Positions 1 to 15,157 of a stretch of DNA of 64,000 bases are shown piece by piece. Under the pieces are notes generated by a model. That model searched no databases, had not been told where the DNA came from, and saw only the letters and a program-made list of their open reading frames with translations. The stretch's first letter is position 1. Every line of letters begins with the position of its first letter. Source of the DNA: UBA1181 sp045226255 (GTDB taxonomy: Bacteria; Bacteroidota; Bacteroidia; Bacteroidales; Paludibacteraceae); contig JBGVCG010000009.1 in assembly GCA_045226255.1 (NCBI GenBank), forward strand, positions 1 through 64,000, read 5' to 3'. A program made the position numbers and the translations under genes.

Positions 1-6018
<6,018 letters not shown>

Positions 6019-6047
6019 CCGTCCAATATTTGTTGCTTAAAATTGTG

Positions 6048-6055
6048 CTAAGTTA
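6048..6055 (-). promoter_or_regulatory. Candidate -7 element of the giant surface gene
   Basis: On the minus strand this reads TAACTTAG, one mismatch from the Bacteroidota -7 consensus TAnnTTTG, 29 nt upstream of the ATG of the giant gene. A perfect 12-bp palindrome, CTGAAATTTCAG, lies further upstream at 6090-6101 and could be an operator. No convincing -33 box was found. Confidence 0.35.
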
Positions 6056-6356
6056 CTCATTATTTTCCATAGAGTTATGTTCTTTTTCCCTGAAATTTCA
6101 GAGTTGGGCATATTCTCTCCTTCTCGCATTTGTTTTTTTGAAAAATATTCGAATTATTGATTATTTATATTGTTGATTTTTAATAAAAATATAATGGTAA
6201 TTTGATGTTATTTTTAGGCGTGCTTTTGGTGTTATTGCACACATGGAATGACCTCTGAGGAAACTGTGGAATCGCTTGCTCTTCTTTTTTGCCTTTTGTC
6301 TATGGATTAGTGCGAAAATAAATGGAGGAAATGTAGTCATCCTTGAAAAAAATGCA

Positions 6357-6364
6357 TATCTTTG
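6357..6364 (+). promoter_or_regulatory. rplU promoter -7 element
   Basis: TATCTTTG is a perfect match to the Bacteroidota TAnnTTTG -7 element. It predicts a start near 6369 and a leader of about 70 nt before rplU. The rest of the 421-bp divergent spacer (6019-6439) is A/T-rich and shows no other gene that can be supported. Confidence 0.7.
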
Positions 6365-6378
6365 CGCAGTTTTTCCTA

Positions 6379-6413
6379 CGTGGTACAATAAGCGGTCGAA
6401 GGACCCACCACCG
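6379..6413 (+). promoter_or_regulatory. Structured rplU leader (candidate r-protein leader)
   Basis: The rplU 5' leader can form a nested hairpin. The outer stem is GTGGT (6380-6384) with ACCAC (6407-6411), the inner stem GGTC (6394-6397) with GACC (6402-6405), closed by a GAAG loop. It sits between the -7 element and the ATG, where ribosomal-protein autoregulatory leaders usually lie. That it is bound by L21 or any other ligand is inference. Confidence 0.35.
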
Positions 6414-6439
6414 GATGTAATTTAAAAGTTTTTATTACA

Positions 6440-6757
6440 ATGTACGCAATTGTAGAAATTCAAGGACAACAGTTCAAAGTTGAACAAGACATGAAGTTGT
6501 TCGTCCACCACATCGCTGACTCTGAGCGCGGTGCAGAAGTGGAATTCGAGAAAGTGTTGTTGATCGACAATGATGGTAACATCACCATCGGCGCTCCAGT
6601 TATCTCTGGCGCTAAGGTTGTCGCTGAGGTTGTTTCTCCTCTCGTTAAGGGTGACAAGGTTTTGGTCTTCCACAAGAAGAGAAGAAAAGGTTACCGTAAG
6701 TTGAACGGTCACCGTCAACAGTTCACTGAGTTGAAAATTAAAAACGTAGTCGCTTAA
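6440..6757 (+). CDS. rplU: 50S ribosomal protein L21
   Basis: This 105-residue protein begins MYAIVEIQGQQFKVEQ, the standard L21 N-terminus, and carries the family's C-terminal HKKRRKGYRKLNGHRQ segment that contacts 23S rRNA. The length is normal for L21. It is the first gene of the conserved rplU-rpmA pair and is followed by rpmA after 18 bp. The ATG follows an A/T-rich stretch without a Shine-Dalgarno sequence, as is usual in this phylum. A perfect -7 promoter element and a foldable 70-nt leader lie upstream, so the pair is probably one transcript ending at the terminator near 7070-7105. Confidence 0.97.
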   Translation: MYAIVEIQGQQFKVEQDMKLFVHHIADSERGAEVEFEKVLLIDNDGNITIGAPVISGAKVVAEVVSPLVKGDKVLVFHKKRRKGYRKLNGHRQQFTELKIKNVVA

Positions 6758-6775
6758 CTTTAAAGATTTAGGAAA

Positions 6776-7042
6776 ATGGCACACAAAAAAGGAGTCGGAA
6801 GTTCCAAGAACGGTCGTGAGTCAGCAAGTAAGCGACTCGGTGTTAAGATTTTCGGTGGTCAGTTCGCTAAGGCTGGTAACATTTTGATTCGTCAACGTGG
6901 TACCGTACACCACCCAGGTGAGAATGTAGGTATGGGTAAGGATCACACACTGTTCGCTTTGGTGGACGGTATCGTGGTTTTCAGAAAGAAAAAGGACAAT
7001 CGTTCTTATGTTTCTGTAAGCCCAGTTGAAACGCAAGAGTAA
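6776..7042 (+). CDS. rpmA: 50S ribosomal protein L27
   Basis: This 88-residue protein starts MAHKKGVGSSKNGRES, the typical bacterial L27 N-terminus without the cleavable extension found in Firmicutes. It continues with the conserved KRLGVKIFGGQ and IRQRGTVHHPG segments. L27 sits on the large subunit with its N-terminal tail near the peptidyl-transferase centre. It is the second gene of the rplU-rpmA operon and is followed by a strong rho-independent terminator. Confidence 0.98.
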   Translation: MAHKKGVGSSKNGRESASKRLGVKIFGGQFAKAGNILIRQRGTVHHPGENVGMGKDHTLFALVDGIVVFRKKKDNRSYVSVSPVETQE

Positions 7043-7069
7043 ATTTGTTTCATATTTGTTGTTTTTTTT

Positions 7070-7105
7070 CGGGGATTCGATTTGATATCGCGTCCCCGTT
7101 TTCTT
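7070..7105 (+). terminator. Rho-independent terminator of rplU-rpmA
   Basis: CGGGGA and TCCCCG arms, with further pairing inside, form a hairpin followed by TTTTCTTTTT on the plus strand. On the minus strand the hairpin is followed by A residues, so it should act only on the rplU-rpmA transcript. Confidence 0.8.
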
Positions 7106-7129
7106 TTTCCCTCCTTGGCTCTTCTGTCT

Positions 7130-8173
7130 CTATCTTGACAGCGCGTTGTAGGCGAGGTTGATTTCCTTGAACTTCTCGCTTAGTATCTGTTTCATCTCTT
7201 CGTCTTGTACCGTGTCGGGGTGGTACTTCTTCGCCAGTTTGTGGTATGCTGATTGTATCTCGTCTGGTGTGGCTTCCCCCTCTAAGCCTAAAATGCGAAG
7301 GTATGGATCGTGTGTTGGTTCGGATAGGACTTCGGCGGATAATTCGTTGGTGTTGCTTTCTTCCTTTGCCTTTTTGTTGCTTCTTCTGCTGTAGTCCCTT
7401 GAATATTTGCGTGATAGGTATTCGATGTCCTCGTCTTCCAGGCAGATGCGCTTCATGATGTCATTCAGTAGTCTCCATTCCCCCACGTCGATGCCTTTGC
7501 TTAGGCGGGCGATGTCGAAGAGGAACTCGGTGAATCCTAGCCGCTCGGAATAGTTCATGTTGGCGGTTAACCATATGCAGGACTGCTTCACGAATTTCGG
7601 ATTGTTGATTCTCATGTTTGTCTCTAACGCCTCTCGAATCTCTTTGTAGTCGGAGGGACTGTAATGTCTCCTCAGGTAATTCTTGGCAGCTCTCATCTCT
7701 CCCCTCGATGTGATTCCGTCGGCTTTCATGATCAATGATACTATGCCTGCAATCCCACTGTTTCGACGCTTGCGCTGCGTCTCTTGGGAACGTAGTGGCT
7801 CAGAATGCCTCTCCTCCTTCTTTTCCTCTTCCCTCTGCCAGGGTTTTCTCCCCCATGTCTTGATTTTTTCTGATATGAAAAAAATGAGTAGTGCCAATAA
7901 ATAGGATACGAAGCCGGCTATGATGCAGAAGACTACTATGATTGCCGTATTAATTAATAGGTTAAAGAATTTTGTCCACCTTTCATCGTTGCCGAAGATT
8001 GTGTCTCCTATCCTTGTTGATGTGCAGAGTGTCGCAAAGATTATCATAACCACAGCGATTATCAGAATCCTGGTAAAGATATTATCGGTTATCTTCTCCA
8101 TCCAGGTTCCGAAGTTTTGCCAAAAGTCAGGTGTATCCACTGATCTTCTTATTTTGCGATTCCTGCGAGACAT
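7130..8173 (-). CDS. Membrane-anchored J-domain (DjlA/TerB-like) cochaperone
   Basis: This 347-residue protein has two hydrophobic segments (about residues 31-50 and 70-100), a basic Glu-rich linker, an alpha-helical TerB/DjlA-like region (about 130-260) and a C-terminal J domain (about 288-347) with the diagnostic HPD in KKYHPDTV. J domains stimulate the ATPase of DnaK, so this is probably a membrane-tethered DnaK partner. The order TM, TerB-like, J domain is that of DjlA, but the sequence is too divergent to assign the symbol firmly. It is the last gene of a minus-strand run and starts 40 bp after uvrB. Confidence 0.8.
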   Translation of the reverse strand: MSRRNRKIRRSVDTPDFWQNFGTWMEKITDNIFTRILIIAVVMIIFATLCTSTRIGDTIFGNDERWTKFFNLLINTAIIVVFCIIAGFVSYLLALLIFFISEKIKTWGRKPWQREEEKKEERHSEPLRSQETQRKRRNSGIAGIVSLIMKADGITSRGEMRAAKNYLRRHYSPSDYKEIREALETNMRINNPKFVKQSCIWLTANMNYSERLGFTEFLFDIARLSKGIDVGEWRLLNDIMKRICLEDEDIEYLSRKYSRDYSRRSNKKAKEESNTNELSAEVLSEPTHDPYLRILGLEGEATPDEIQSAYHKLAKKYHPDTVQDEEMKQILSEKFKEINLAYNALSR

Positions 8174-8213
8174 GTATTCTTCTCTAATGTTAGTGTTTGG
8201 GGGAGGAAACTGT

Positions 8214-10226
8214 TCATCCTTTTTTCTTGGCTAATGCCGCCTCTAATTTCACGATCTCGTCCCTGTATTGCGCCGCCTCCAGGAACTCTAACCTTTTGGC
8301 GCATTCCTTCATCATCTTCTTCGCCTGCTCCAATGCTCTTTCCAAGTCTGCGGTAGATTGGTATTCGGCACGTTCTTCCGCCGCATATCGGGCGGTACTG
8401 CTTGCCTTGTATTCTTTTCGCTCGGCAGGTTCTTCCTTTGTCAGAATGGCTTTGCTGTTCTTGCCGACTGCCTTAGGCGTTATGTTATGCTCTATGTTGT
8501 ATTGCATCTGCTTCTCCCTTCTGCGGTTGGTCTCGTCGATGGTCAGCTGCATGCTCCGCGTGATCTTGTCGGCGTACATGATGACGAGTCCGTTGAGGTT
8601 TCTGGCGGCTCTACCGGCTGTCTGGGTGAGCGCCCTGTGCGAGCGTAGCATACCCTCCTTGTCGGCATCCAGGATGGCGACCAACGACACTTGTGGCAGG
8701 TCGAGTCCTTCCCTGAGCAGGTTCACGCCCACGAGCACGTCGAAGAGCCCGTTGCGTAGGTCCTCCATGATCTTCACACGCTCGAGCGTCTCCACGTCGG
8801 AGTGGATGTAGTTGCTTCGTATGCCCATCTTGCAGAGGTAGGCTTGTAGTTCTTCCGCCATGCGCTTCGTGAGGGTGGTGACGAGCACCCGTTCGTCCTT
8901 CTCCGTGCGGGTGTGGATCTCCTCGATGAGGTCGTCTATCTGGTTGAGCGTTGGGCGAACCTCGATGACAGGGTCGAGCAGGCCTGTCGGGCGGATGATT
9001 TGTTCCACGAACACGCCTTCCGATTTCTCCAGCTCATAGTCCGCAGGCGTGGCGCTGACGTATATCGCTTGCCCCACCATGCTCTCGAATTCCTCGAACT
9101 TGAGCGGACGGTTATCCAATGCGGAAGGTAGCCTGAACCCGAAGTCCACGAGTGTGCGTTTCCTGGAGTAGTCTCCTCCGTACATGGCGTGTATTTGCGG
9201 TATCGTCACGTGGCTCTCGTCGATGACGAGCAGGAAGTCTTTCGGGAAGTAGTCCAGCAGGCAGAATGGACGGGTGCCTGGCGCTCGTCCGTCGAAGTAA
9301 CGGGAGTAGTTCTCTATGCCGGAGCAGTGCCCCAGCTCCCGTATCATCTCCATGTCGTAGTTCACCCTCTCGTAGAGCCTTTTCGCCTCGAAGACCTTGC
9401 CGATGCTTTGGAAATACTCCACTTGCGTGGTGAGGTCGTCCCCGATCTCTATGAGCGCCTTGTTGATCCTTTCGGGCGTGGTCACGAAGAGGTTGGCCGC
9501 GTAGATGTTTATCTCCTCGAATGATTCGATGTGTATGCCGTTGACTGGGTCAATGGATTCTATCTCTTCCACCTCGTCTCCCCAGAAATGGATGCGTATG
9601 ATGTAGTCCGCATAGGCGAGGAAGATGTCTATCGTGTCTCCCTTCACCCTGAACCGTCCGTGGTCGAGCTCGATTTCGTTACGCACGTACAGGCTCTCCA
9701 CCAGCTTGCGCATGAGCACGGTCATGCTGATGAGCTGGCCTTGCTTCACGTTGATCATGGTGTCGTGGAAGTCGTCGGGGTTGCCTATGCCGTAGAGGCA
9801 GGAGACGGACGATACGATGATGACGTCTCTTCTTCCGGACAGCAAGGCTGAGGTGGCGGAGAGACGGAGCTTCTCCAGCTCGTCGTTGATGGAGAGGTCC
9901 TTCTCGATGTAGGTGTCGGTGTTGGGCAGGTAGGCTTCCGGCTGGAAGTAGTCGTAGTAGGAGACGAAGTACTCCACGGCGTTCTCCGGGAAGAATGCCT
10001 TGAACTCTCCGTACAGTTGCGCCGCCAATGTCTTGTTGTGGCTGAGGACCAATGTGGGTCGCTTCAACTCCTTGATGACGTTGGCGATGGTGAAAGTCTT
10101 GCCCGAACCGGTGACTCCAAGCAGTGTTTGATGCTTCGTACCGGCGGCCGCCTCCCTCACCAATTCGTTGATGGCTTGGGGCTGGTCGCCTGTTGGTGCG
10201 AATTCAGATACTAACTTGAAGTCCAT
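8214..10226 (-). CDS. uvrB: Excinuclease ABC subunit B
   Basis: UvrB is the damage-verifying helicase-like subunit of UvrABC nucleotide excision repair. The 670 residues match the family length. Walker A is GVTGSGKT (37-44), the damage-probing beta-hairpin region is YYDYFQPEAYLP (about 93-104), the DESH box is in LLVIDESH, helicase motif VI is TAGRAARN, and the UvrC-interacting UVR motif lies at about 630-662 (ending LEAAQYRDEI). It begins 4 bp after the PspC-like gene and is probably cotranscribed with it and with the J-domain gene. Confidence 0.97.
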   Translation of the reverse strand: MDFKLVSEFAPTGDQPQAINELVREAAAGTKHQTLLGVTGSGKTFTIANVIKELKRPTLVLSHNKTLAAQLYGEFKAFFPENAVEYFVSYYDYFQPEAYLPNTDTYIEKDLSINDELEKLRLSATSALLSGRRDVIIVSSVSCLYGIGNPDDFHDTMINVKQGQLISMTVLMRKLVESLYVRNEIELDHGRFRVKGDTIDIFLAYADYIIRIHFWGDEVEEIESIDPVNGIHIESFEEINIYAANLFVTTPERINKALIEIGDDLTTQVEYFQSIGKVFEAKRLYERVNYDMEMIRELGHCSGIENYSRYFDGRAPGTRPFCLLDYFPKDFLLVIDESHVTIPQIHAMYGGDYSRKRTLVDFGFRLPSALDNRPLKFEEFESMVGQAIYVSATPADYELEKSEGVFVEQIIRPTGLLDPVIEVRPTLNQIDDLIEEIHTRTEKDERVLVTTLTKRMAEELQAYLCKMGIRSNYIHSDVETLERVKIMEDLRNGLFDVLVGVNLLREGLDLPQVSLVAILDADKEGMLRSHRALTQTAGRAARNLNGLVIMYADKITRSMQLTIDETNRRREKQMQYNIEHNITPKAVGKNSKAILTKEEPAERKEYKASSTARYAAEERAEYQSTADLERALEQAKKMMKECAKRLEFLEAAQYRDEIVKLEAALAKKKG

Positions 10227-10230
10227 GTGG

Positions 10231-10413
10231 TTAGTTGTTTTTCATGATGGCGAAGCAGATTAGGTAGGCGATGATTCCGCCTATGCCTGCGCTCAAGACC
10301 GTGATGAGTGCATAAATGATTCTGACGAGCGTCACATCCACGTCCAGGTAATTGGCGAATCCGCCGCATACGCCTAAGAAAACTTTATTGTTTGATAATC
10401 CAAGCTTTTTCAT
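10231..10413 (-). CDS. Small PspC-domain protein
   Basis: This 60-residue protein is essentially a bare PspC domain: NNKVFLGVCGGFANYLDVD followed by VRIIYALITVL and a C-terminal hydrophobic helix ending in IMKNN. PspC proteins are inner-membrane partners in phage-shock-type envelope stress responses, but short stand-alone copies are common and mostly uncharacterised. It lies between pepD (38 bp) and uvrB (4 bp) on the same strand. No PspA or PspB is present nearby, so a phage-shock role is not shown. Confidence 0.85.
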   Translation of the reverse strand: MKKLGLSNNKVFLGVCGGFANYLDVDVTLVRIIYALITVLSAGIGGIIAYLICFAIMKNN

Positions 10414-10451
10414 GTCTGTTTCGTTTGTTGTTTGTGTTCTTTTAATTTCGA

Positions 10452-11897
10452 TTATATCTTTTCCAACACGTCGATCAGGTGTTTCCAGAACTTCTCGACG
10501 GTAGGGATCTCGCAGCGTTCGGCAGGTGAGTGGTTGCCGATGATGGTAGGGCCGATGGAGATCATATCCATGTCAGGATACTTCTCGATGATGAGTCCGC
10601 ACTCCAATCCGGCGTGGATGGCGCCCACTACCGGTTTCTCTCCGAAGAGCCTCTCGTAGGAGTTGGCCACGATGTTCTTCAGTTCGGAGTTCATGTTCGG
10701 TTTCCACCCTGGGTATCCGTCGCTATGTTTCACGTTTGCCCCTGCCAATGAGAAGACGGCCTCCACACGATCCTTGATGTCGTGCTTCTTGCTGTTGGTC
10801 GAGCTTCGTTGGCTGGTGGCCACGACGATTTTACCTTCCTTCTCCTTGATGGAGGCGAGGTTGGTGGAGGTCTCCGGTAACCCTTCAATCTCCGTGCTCA
10901 TTTCGATCACACCATGTGGACATGCGTAGAGTGCGCTGATGAGTCTGTCGGCCCCTTCCTGTTCGTAAACCTGCTCTTGCGGGTCTGTGGATTCGAGGTC
11001 GATGACCAATTCCTTCTCTGTCGGGTATTCGTTCTCGATCGTGTGGATGTAGTGGTTTAAGTCCACACGGATCTCCTCCTTTTTGTCCCATCCGATGCAG
11101 AGGGTAGCGTGCGCCTCTCTTGGGATAGCGTTGTGGAGGTTACCTCCCTCGATGTTGCAGAGGTGGATCGGGAATTTCTTCGATTCGTTCCAGAGGAATC
11201 TGGACAATATCTTGATAGCGTTGCCTCTTCCCTTGTTGATGTCGTCACCGGAGTGTCCTCCTTGCAGGCCTTTGACGAAGATATGGAGGAAGAATGCGCC
11301 TTGTGGGGCGGCTACTTTCTTCAGGTCGAATGTGGCTACGGTGTCGATACCACCTGCGCATCCGATGCAGAATCGTCCGTCCTCTTCGGAATCCAGATTG
11401 ATGAGTCTCCTCGATTGGATCCAACCCGCCTTGACGTGTTGCGCGCCGGTCAGGCCCCGCTCCTCATCCACTGTGATGAGACATTCGAGCGGACCATGTT
11501 GGATGGTTTCGGACTCAAGCACAGCCAAGATGGCGGCCACACCGATTCCGTCGTCCGCACCGAGCGTAGTGCCTTGCGCCTTCAGCCAATCACCGTCCAC
11601 GATGGTGCGGATAGGATCATTGTCGAAGTCGTGCTCTGTGCCTGCGTTCTTTTCGCAGACCATGTCCATGTGTGCTTGGAGGAGTACGGAAGGTGCGTTC
11701 TCTCTTCCCTTGGACGCTTTCTTGCGGATAAGCACGTTGCCCACTTCATCCATCTCGGCTTCTAATCCATGTTTTTGGGCGAACTCCATGAGGAATGCGC
11801 CGATTTTCTCCTCTTTCCCGGAAGGGTGGGGAATGTCACATATATCCTTGAATCTTGCCCATAGTTCTTGGGGCTTCAAATCATTTATCGTCTTCAT
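10452..11897 (-). CDS. pepD: Cytosol non-specific dipeptidase (aminoacyl-histidine dipeptidase)
   Basis: This is an M20-family di-zinc peptidase of 481 residues that hydrolyses dipeptides such as Xaa-His. The start chosen is the ATG at 11895-11897 (MKTINDLKPQELW), the typical PepD N-terminus; an upstream ATG at 12005 would add 36 residues that do not look like the family. Visible metal and catalytic residues are H76 (LQAHMDMV), D115 (TLGADDG), E145-E146 (TVDEERG), D169 (NLDSEEDG) and a late His in IGNHSPAE. A TATCTTTA element (11920-11927, minus) lies 22 nt upstream of the start. It heads the run pepD, PspC-like, uvrB, J-domain protein. Confidence 0.95.
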   Translation of the reverse strand: MKTINDLKPQELWARFKDICDIPHPSGKEEKIGAFLMEFAQKHGLEAEMDEVGNVLIRKKASKGRENAPSVLLQAHMDMVCEKNAGTEHDFDNDPIRTIVDGDWLKAQGTTLGADDGIGVAAILAVLESETIQHGPLECLITVDEERGLTGAQHVKAGWIQSRRLINLDSEEDGRFCIGCAGGIDTVATFDLKKVAAPQGAFFLHIFVKGLQGGHSGDDINKGRGNAIKILSRFLWNESKKFPIHLCNIEGGNLHNAIPREAHATLCIGWDKKEEIRVDLNHYIHTIENEYPTEKELVIDLESTDPQEQVYEQEGADRLISALYACPHGVIEMSTEIEGLPETSTNLASIKEKEGKIVVATSQRSSTNSKKHDIKDRVEAVFSLAGANVKHSDGYPGWKPNMNSELKNIVANSYERLFGEKPVVGAIHAGLECGLIIEKYPDMDMISIGPTIIGNHSPAERCEIPTVEKFWKHLIDVLEKI

Positions 11898-11919
11898 TTT
11901 TCTATCTGTTTTTGCTTTG

Positions 11920-11927
11920 TAAAGATA
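11920..11927 (-). promoter_or_regulatory. Candidate pepD -7 element
   Basis: Minus-strand TATCTTTA, one mismatch from TAnnTTTG, lies 22 nt before the pepD ATG and supports the shorter start. Confidence 0.4.
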
Positions 11928-11940
11928 CGCTTTTATGGTG

Positions 11941-12347
11941 ATGTTGCCAATAGATTCTTTGTATAAAAAAGTAAGCTTGAGACTAATCCTAGCCCCAAGC
12001 CCCACTACACTGATACTTTAAACAACCTATATAGACACAGAGGCTGTCGCCTGCTGTGGCAAATTCTTTTATTCAAGAGAGTACTAAATTGTTCGCTCTA
12101 CATATAAGTAAGGACAAAAATCGTGCCATTGGCGCTCTTTTGGGGAAGTAAAATTCCAATTACCCAATTTATATTGACCATATCGTAGAATATTCTTGTT
12201 GTATTGATGTCTTTTTTCGGTAAAAACACAAGCAATTCCACACTTTTTCTACTTGACACTCTCCAGGAAGGGACCATTGGGTGAAGCTGATGGATCAATA
12301 GAACACACCTTTGTCCTTTGGAATAGTCTGTTTTCTTTTCTTTTTTG
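11941..12347. other. Divergent spacer between pepD and recG, no supported gene
   Basis: About 400 bp of A/T-rich DNA separates the divergent pepD and recG promoters. Only short frames are open, the longest being 66 codons on the minus strand (12098-12298). They lack recognisable domains. No transposon end, tRNA or terminator was recognised. It could be a decayed gene. Confidence 0.5.
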
Positions 12348-12355
12348 TAATTTTG
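12348..12355 (+). promoter_or_regulatory. Candidate recG -7 element
   Basis: TAATTTTG matches TAnnTTTG and lies 29 nt upstream of the recG ATG. No clear -33 box was found. Confidence 0.5.
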
Positions 12356-12384
12356 TATAGACGAGAGACTGGAATATTAAGGAT

Positions 12385-14496
12385 ATGCCCGATTTTTTGG
12401 AGAAAGAGATAACCTATTTGCCTGGGGTAGGACCCAAGAAGGCGGATGTGCTGAAGAAGGAATTGAACGTTTCCTCCTATGGCGACTTGTTGTACTGTTT
12501 CCCTTACAGGTATATCGACCGTAGTAAGTTCTATCGGATAAGGGAGGTCTCTCCTGCCTCCATGTATGTTCAGATACGAGGCATTATTCTGCGGGTGAAC
12601 ACGCAGGGAGAGGGCCGCAAGCAACGGGTGGTGATGCTCTTCTCTGATGGGGAGTCGACCATTGAACTGCTGTTTTTCAAGGGGGTGAAGTATGTCCTTG
12701 AGAAATACAAGCCTGGCCATGAATATGTTGTGTTCGGGAAGGTCTCCGAATTCAACGGACAGTGCAATTTGGTCCATCCTGATATGGAGACCATCAATGA
12801 GGCGATGTCCAAGCAGGCGTTGGGGGGTGTGCAGGGCATGTACAACACCTCCGAAAAGATGAAGAACGCCTTCCTGACCTCCCGTGTTCTGCAGAAGTTC
12901 ATCTCCGAGATCTTCAATTCGTTGGGGGAGGCATGTATTCCTGAGTCGCTTCCTTCCTACATTGTGGAGCAACATCACATGATGTCCCGCCATGACGCGT
13001 TGAAGAACGTCCATTTCCCGCAGACACCCGATGCGTTACGTTTGGCGCAGTTCCGCCTGAAATTCGAGGAACTGTTTATCATTCAGCTTAATATGCTCCG
13101 CCAACGCAATTATAGGCGGATCCGTTTTGCGGGATTCAAGTTCACGAAGATCGGTGATACGTTCAATTCATTCTATAAGAATAATCTTCCGTTCGAGCTG
13201 ACGAATGCGCAGAAAAAAGTGATACGGGAGATATATGGCGACCTCTCCAGTGGTAGGCAGATGAATCGGCTCTTGCAAGGGGATGTCGGCAGCGGAAAGA
13301 CCATGGTGGCGCTGATGTCCATGTTGATGGCTTTGGACAATGGCTTCCAAGCCTCGATGATGGCTCCGACGGAGATTCTGGCGCAGCAACATTTCGCCTC
13401 CATCTCGCAGATGTTGGAGGGGATGGATGTGCGGGTGGCGCTCCTGACTGGTTCGTCGAAGAAGAAGGAGCGGGAGGCAATCCTGCAAGGAGTGCGGGAG
13501 GGGTCCGTGCAGATTTTGATAGGAACCCATGCCTTGTTGGAGGATGATGTCGTCTTTTCACGCCTAGGCTTGGTGGTCATAGACGAGCAACATCGCTTTG
13601 GTGTCGCCCAGCGCGCTAAGTTGTGGAGCAAGAGTGAGCAACCGCCTCATGTCTTGGTGATGACAGCGACCCCTATTCCTCGCACGTTGGCGATGACGCT
13701 TTACGGCGACTTGGATGTCTCCGTCATAGACGAGTTGCCTCCTGGACGTAAGCCGGTACAGACGATCCATCGTCTCGATACCGCAAGAGGTATGTTGTAT
13801 GACTTTATCAAGAAGCAGATTGCCATGGGGCGGCAGGCATATATTGTCTATCCGATGATACAGGAGTCCGAGCGGTCTGACTATGCGAATATAGAGGCTG
13901 GCTACGAGTCCCTTCAGCAGGTATTCCCTGAGCCGCAGTACCATTTAGGCATGGTGCACGGGAAGATGAAGTCGGAGGAGAAGGATGCGCAGATGAAGCT
14001 CTTCGCATCGGGCGAATTGAACATCTTGGTGGCCACCACCGTGATTGAGGTGGGGGTTAATGTGCCCAACGCCTCCGTCATGCTGATCGAGAGCGCCGAG
14101 CGGTTCGGTTTGTCCCAGTTGCATCAGTTGCGGGGCAGGGTAGGACGAGGCGCCGACCAATCGTATTGTATGCTGCTCACATCCCCGAAACTCTCCAACG
14201 AGGGGCGGCAGCGCATGGAGGTGATGACCCGCACGAACAATGGGTTTGAGATCTCCGAGGTTGATTTGAAGATGCGCGGGCCAGGTGATTTGGAGGGGAC
14301 GCAGCAGAGCGGTGTCGCCCTGAGCCTTAAGATCGCCAATCTGGCGACGGATGGCCCCATCATACAGTTCGCCCGTGACGTGGCGGAGAAGGTGCTGGAC
14401 GAGGACCCGGACTTGTTGGAGGAGAAGAATTTCCTGTTGAACCAGCGTCTTGACCGTATGGCGAAGGAAAGCCTGAATTGGGGAGTTATTTCATGA
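12385..14496 (+). CDS. recG: ATP-dependent DNA helicase RecG
   Basis: This 703-residue protein begins with the RecG wedge/OB region (YLPGVGPKKADVLKKE, then the OB fold near residues 60-150). The SF2 helicase core follows: Walker A in QGDVGSGKT (about residue 300), Walker B DEQH in VVIDEQHRFGV (about 400), MTATPIPRT, and motif VI QLRGRVGRG (about 585). RecG reverses stalled forks and processes branched DNA. It starts MPDFLEKEITYLPG with a -7 element just upstream, and ends 12 bp before a small co-directional gene. Confidence 0.97.
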   Translation: MPDFLEKEITYLPGVGPKKADVLKKELNVSSYGDLLYCFPYRYIDRSKFYRIREVSPASMYVQIRGIILRVNTQGEGRKQRVVMLFSDGESTIELLFFKGVKYVLEKYKPGHEYVVFGKVSEFNGQCNLVHPDMETINEAMSKQALGGVQGMYNTSEKMKNAFLTSRVLQKFISEIFNSLGEACIPESLPSYIVEQHHMMSRHDALKNVHFPQTPDALRLAQFRLKFEELFIIQLNMLRQRNYRRIRFAGFKFTKIGDTFNSFYKNNLPFELTNAQKKVIREIYGDLSSGRQMNRLLQGDVGSGKTMVALMSMLMALDNGFQASMMAPTEILAQQHFASISQMLEGMDVRVALLTGSSKKKEREAILQGVREGSVQILIGTHALLEDDVVFSRLGLVVIDEQHRFGVAQRAKLWSKSEQPPHVLVMTATPIPRTLAMTLYGDLDVSVIDELPPGRKPVQTIHRLDTARGMLYDFIKKQIAMGRQAYIVYPMIQESERSDYANIEAGYESLQQVFPEPQYHLGMVHGKMKSEEKDAQMKLFASGELNILVATTVIEVGVNVPNASVMLIESAERFGLSQLHQLRGRVGRGADQSYCMLLTSPKLSNEGRQRMEVMTRTNNGFEISEVDLKMRGPGDLEGTQQSGVALSLKIANLATDGPIIQFARDVAEKVLDEDPDLLEEKNFLLNQRLDRMAKESLNWGVIS

Positions 14497-14508
14497 TTTT
14501 TAATTGAT

Positions 14509-14997
14509 ATGTGTATGGACGAGCGAATGAGTATCGATGAGGGCGTCTGCGTCGATTTAGACGATAGGATAGAGCCTTTGTTGGAAAAACCATATTGCCT
14601 TGTGGATATGCTTCCGAAGCAGGTCCCCGCGCAATCCTCAGGACAGTATTTCAGGGTTGAGGCCTATTTCTGGCAAGACGTTGAGCGAAAGAGAGCTCTG
14701 TATGCGAAATTTGCCCGTGTAGTGCTCAAACTAAACTGTTATGTGGGGATTGACGTGCGGTGTTCGGAGCGTCGGTGGGTGAGCAATCCAAACCCTGATT
14801 CTCTTTCTGATATGTTCCTCTTCAAGGAGGAAGGGGAGCGTTCCGTTTATGTTCTATTCGACAATCGGGAATCGTTGGTGGTGTTGCATGACGAGGATAC
14901 TTATATGACCGTCTATAATGTTCGTGCTGACCTATTGGATTTGCTTCGTGCGCTTGCAAGTTCTGAAGGTTTGTTTGTATGGTCGACTATTCAGTAG
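14509..14997 (+). CDS. Uncharacterised cytoplasmic protein downstream of recG
   Basis: This 162-residue frame starts 12 bp after recG and is very probably cotranscribed. It has no signal peptide, TM segment or recognised motif. It is acidic at the N-terminus (MCMDERMSIDEGVCVDLDD) and looks like a mixed alpha/beta protein, with alternating hydrophobic stretches (ARVVLKLNCYVGIDVRC, ERSVYVLFDNRESLVVL). The start could also be Met3 or Met7. The family was not recognised; only the position suggests a link to recG. Confidence 0.65.
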   Translation: MCMDERMSIDEGVCVDLDDRIEPLLEKPYCLVDMLPKQVPAQSSGQYFRVEAYFWQDVERKRALYAKFARVVLKLNCYVGIDVRCSERRWVSNPNPDSLSDMFLFKEEGERSVYVLFDNRESLVVLHDEDTYMTVYNVRADLLDLLRALASSEGLFVWSTIQ

Positions 14998-15157
14998 GGA
15001 ATAATTCCTACTGTTGTTTGCTTTTTTGAGGAGGGTGTTCTTCCTCCATTTCATTAGTCAGTCAAGATTAGATGTTTCGTGCTTGGGTGGGCTGTTCAGG
15101 CGCTGGGGGCTTTATCGTCTATTTCTCCAGGAGGTAGAACTTTTTCGAGTTATAGGC

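Noticed and set aside
12098..12298. 66-codon minus-strand frame between pepD and recG
   Set aside because: No recognisable motif, signal or promoter, and it lies in a stretch that looks non-coding in all frames.
12295..14363. Minus-strand frames opposite recG
   Set aside because: Shadows of the well-supported RecG frame.
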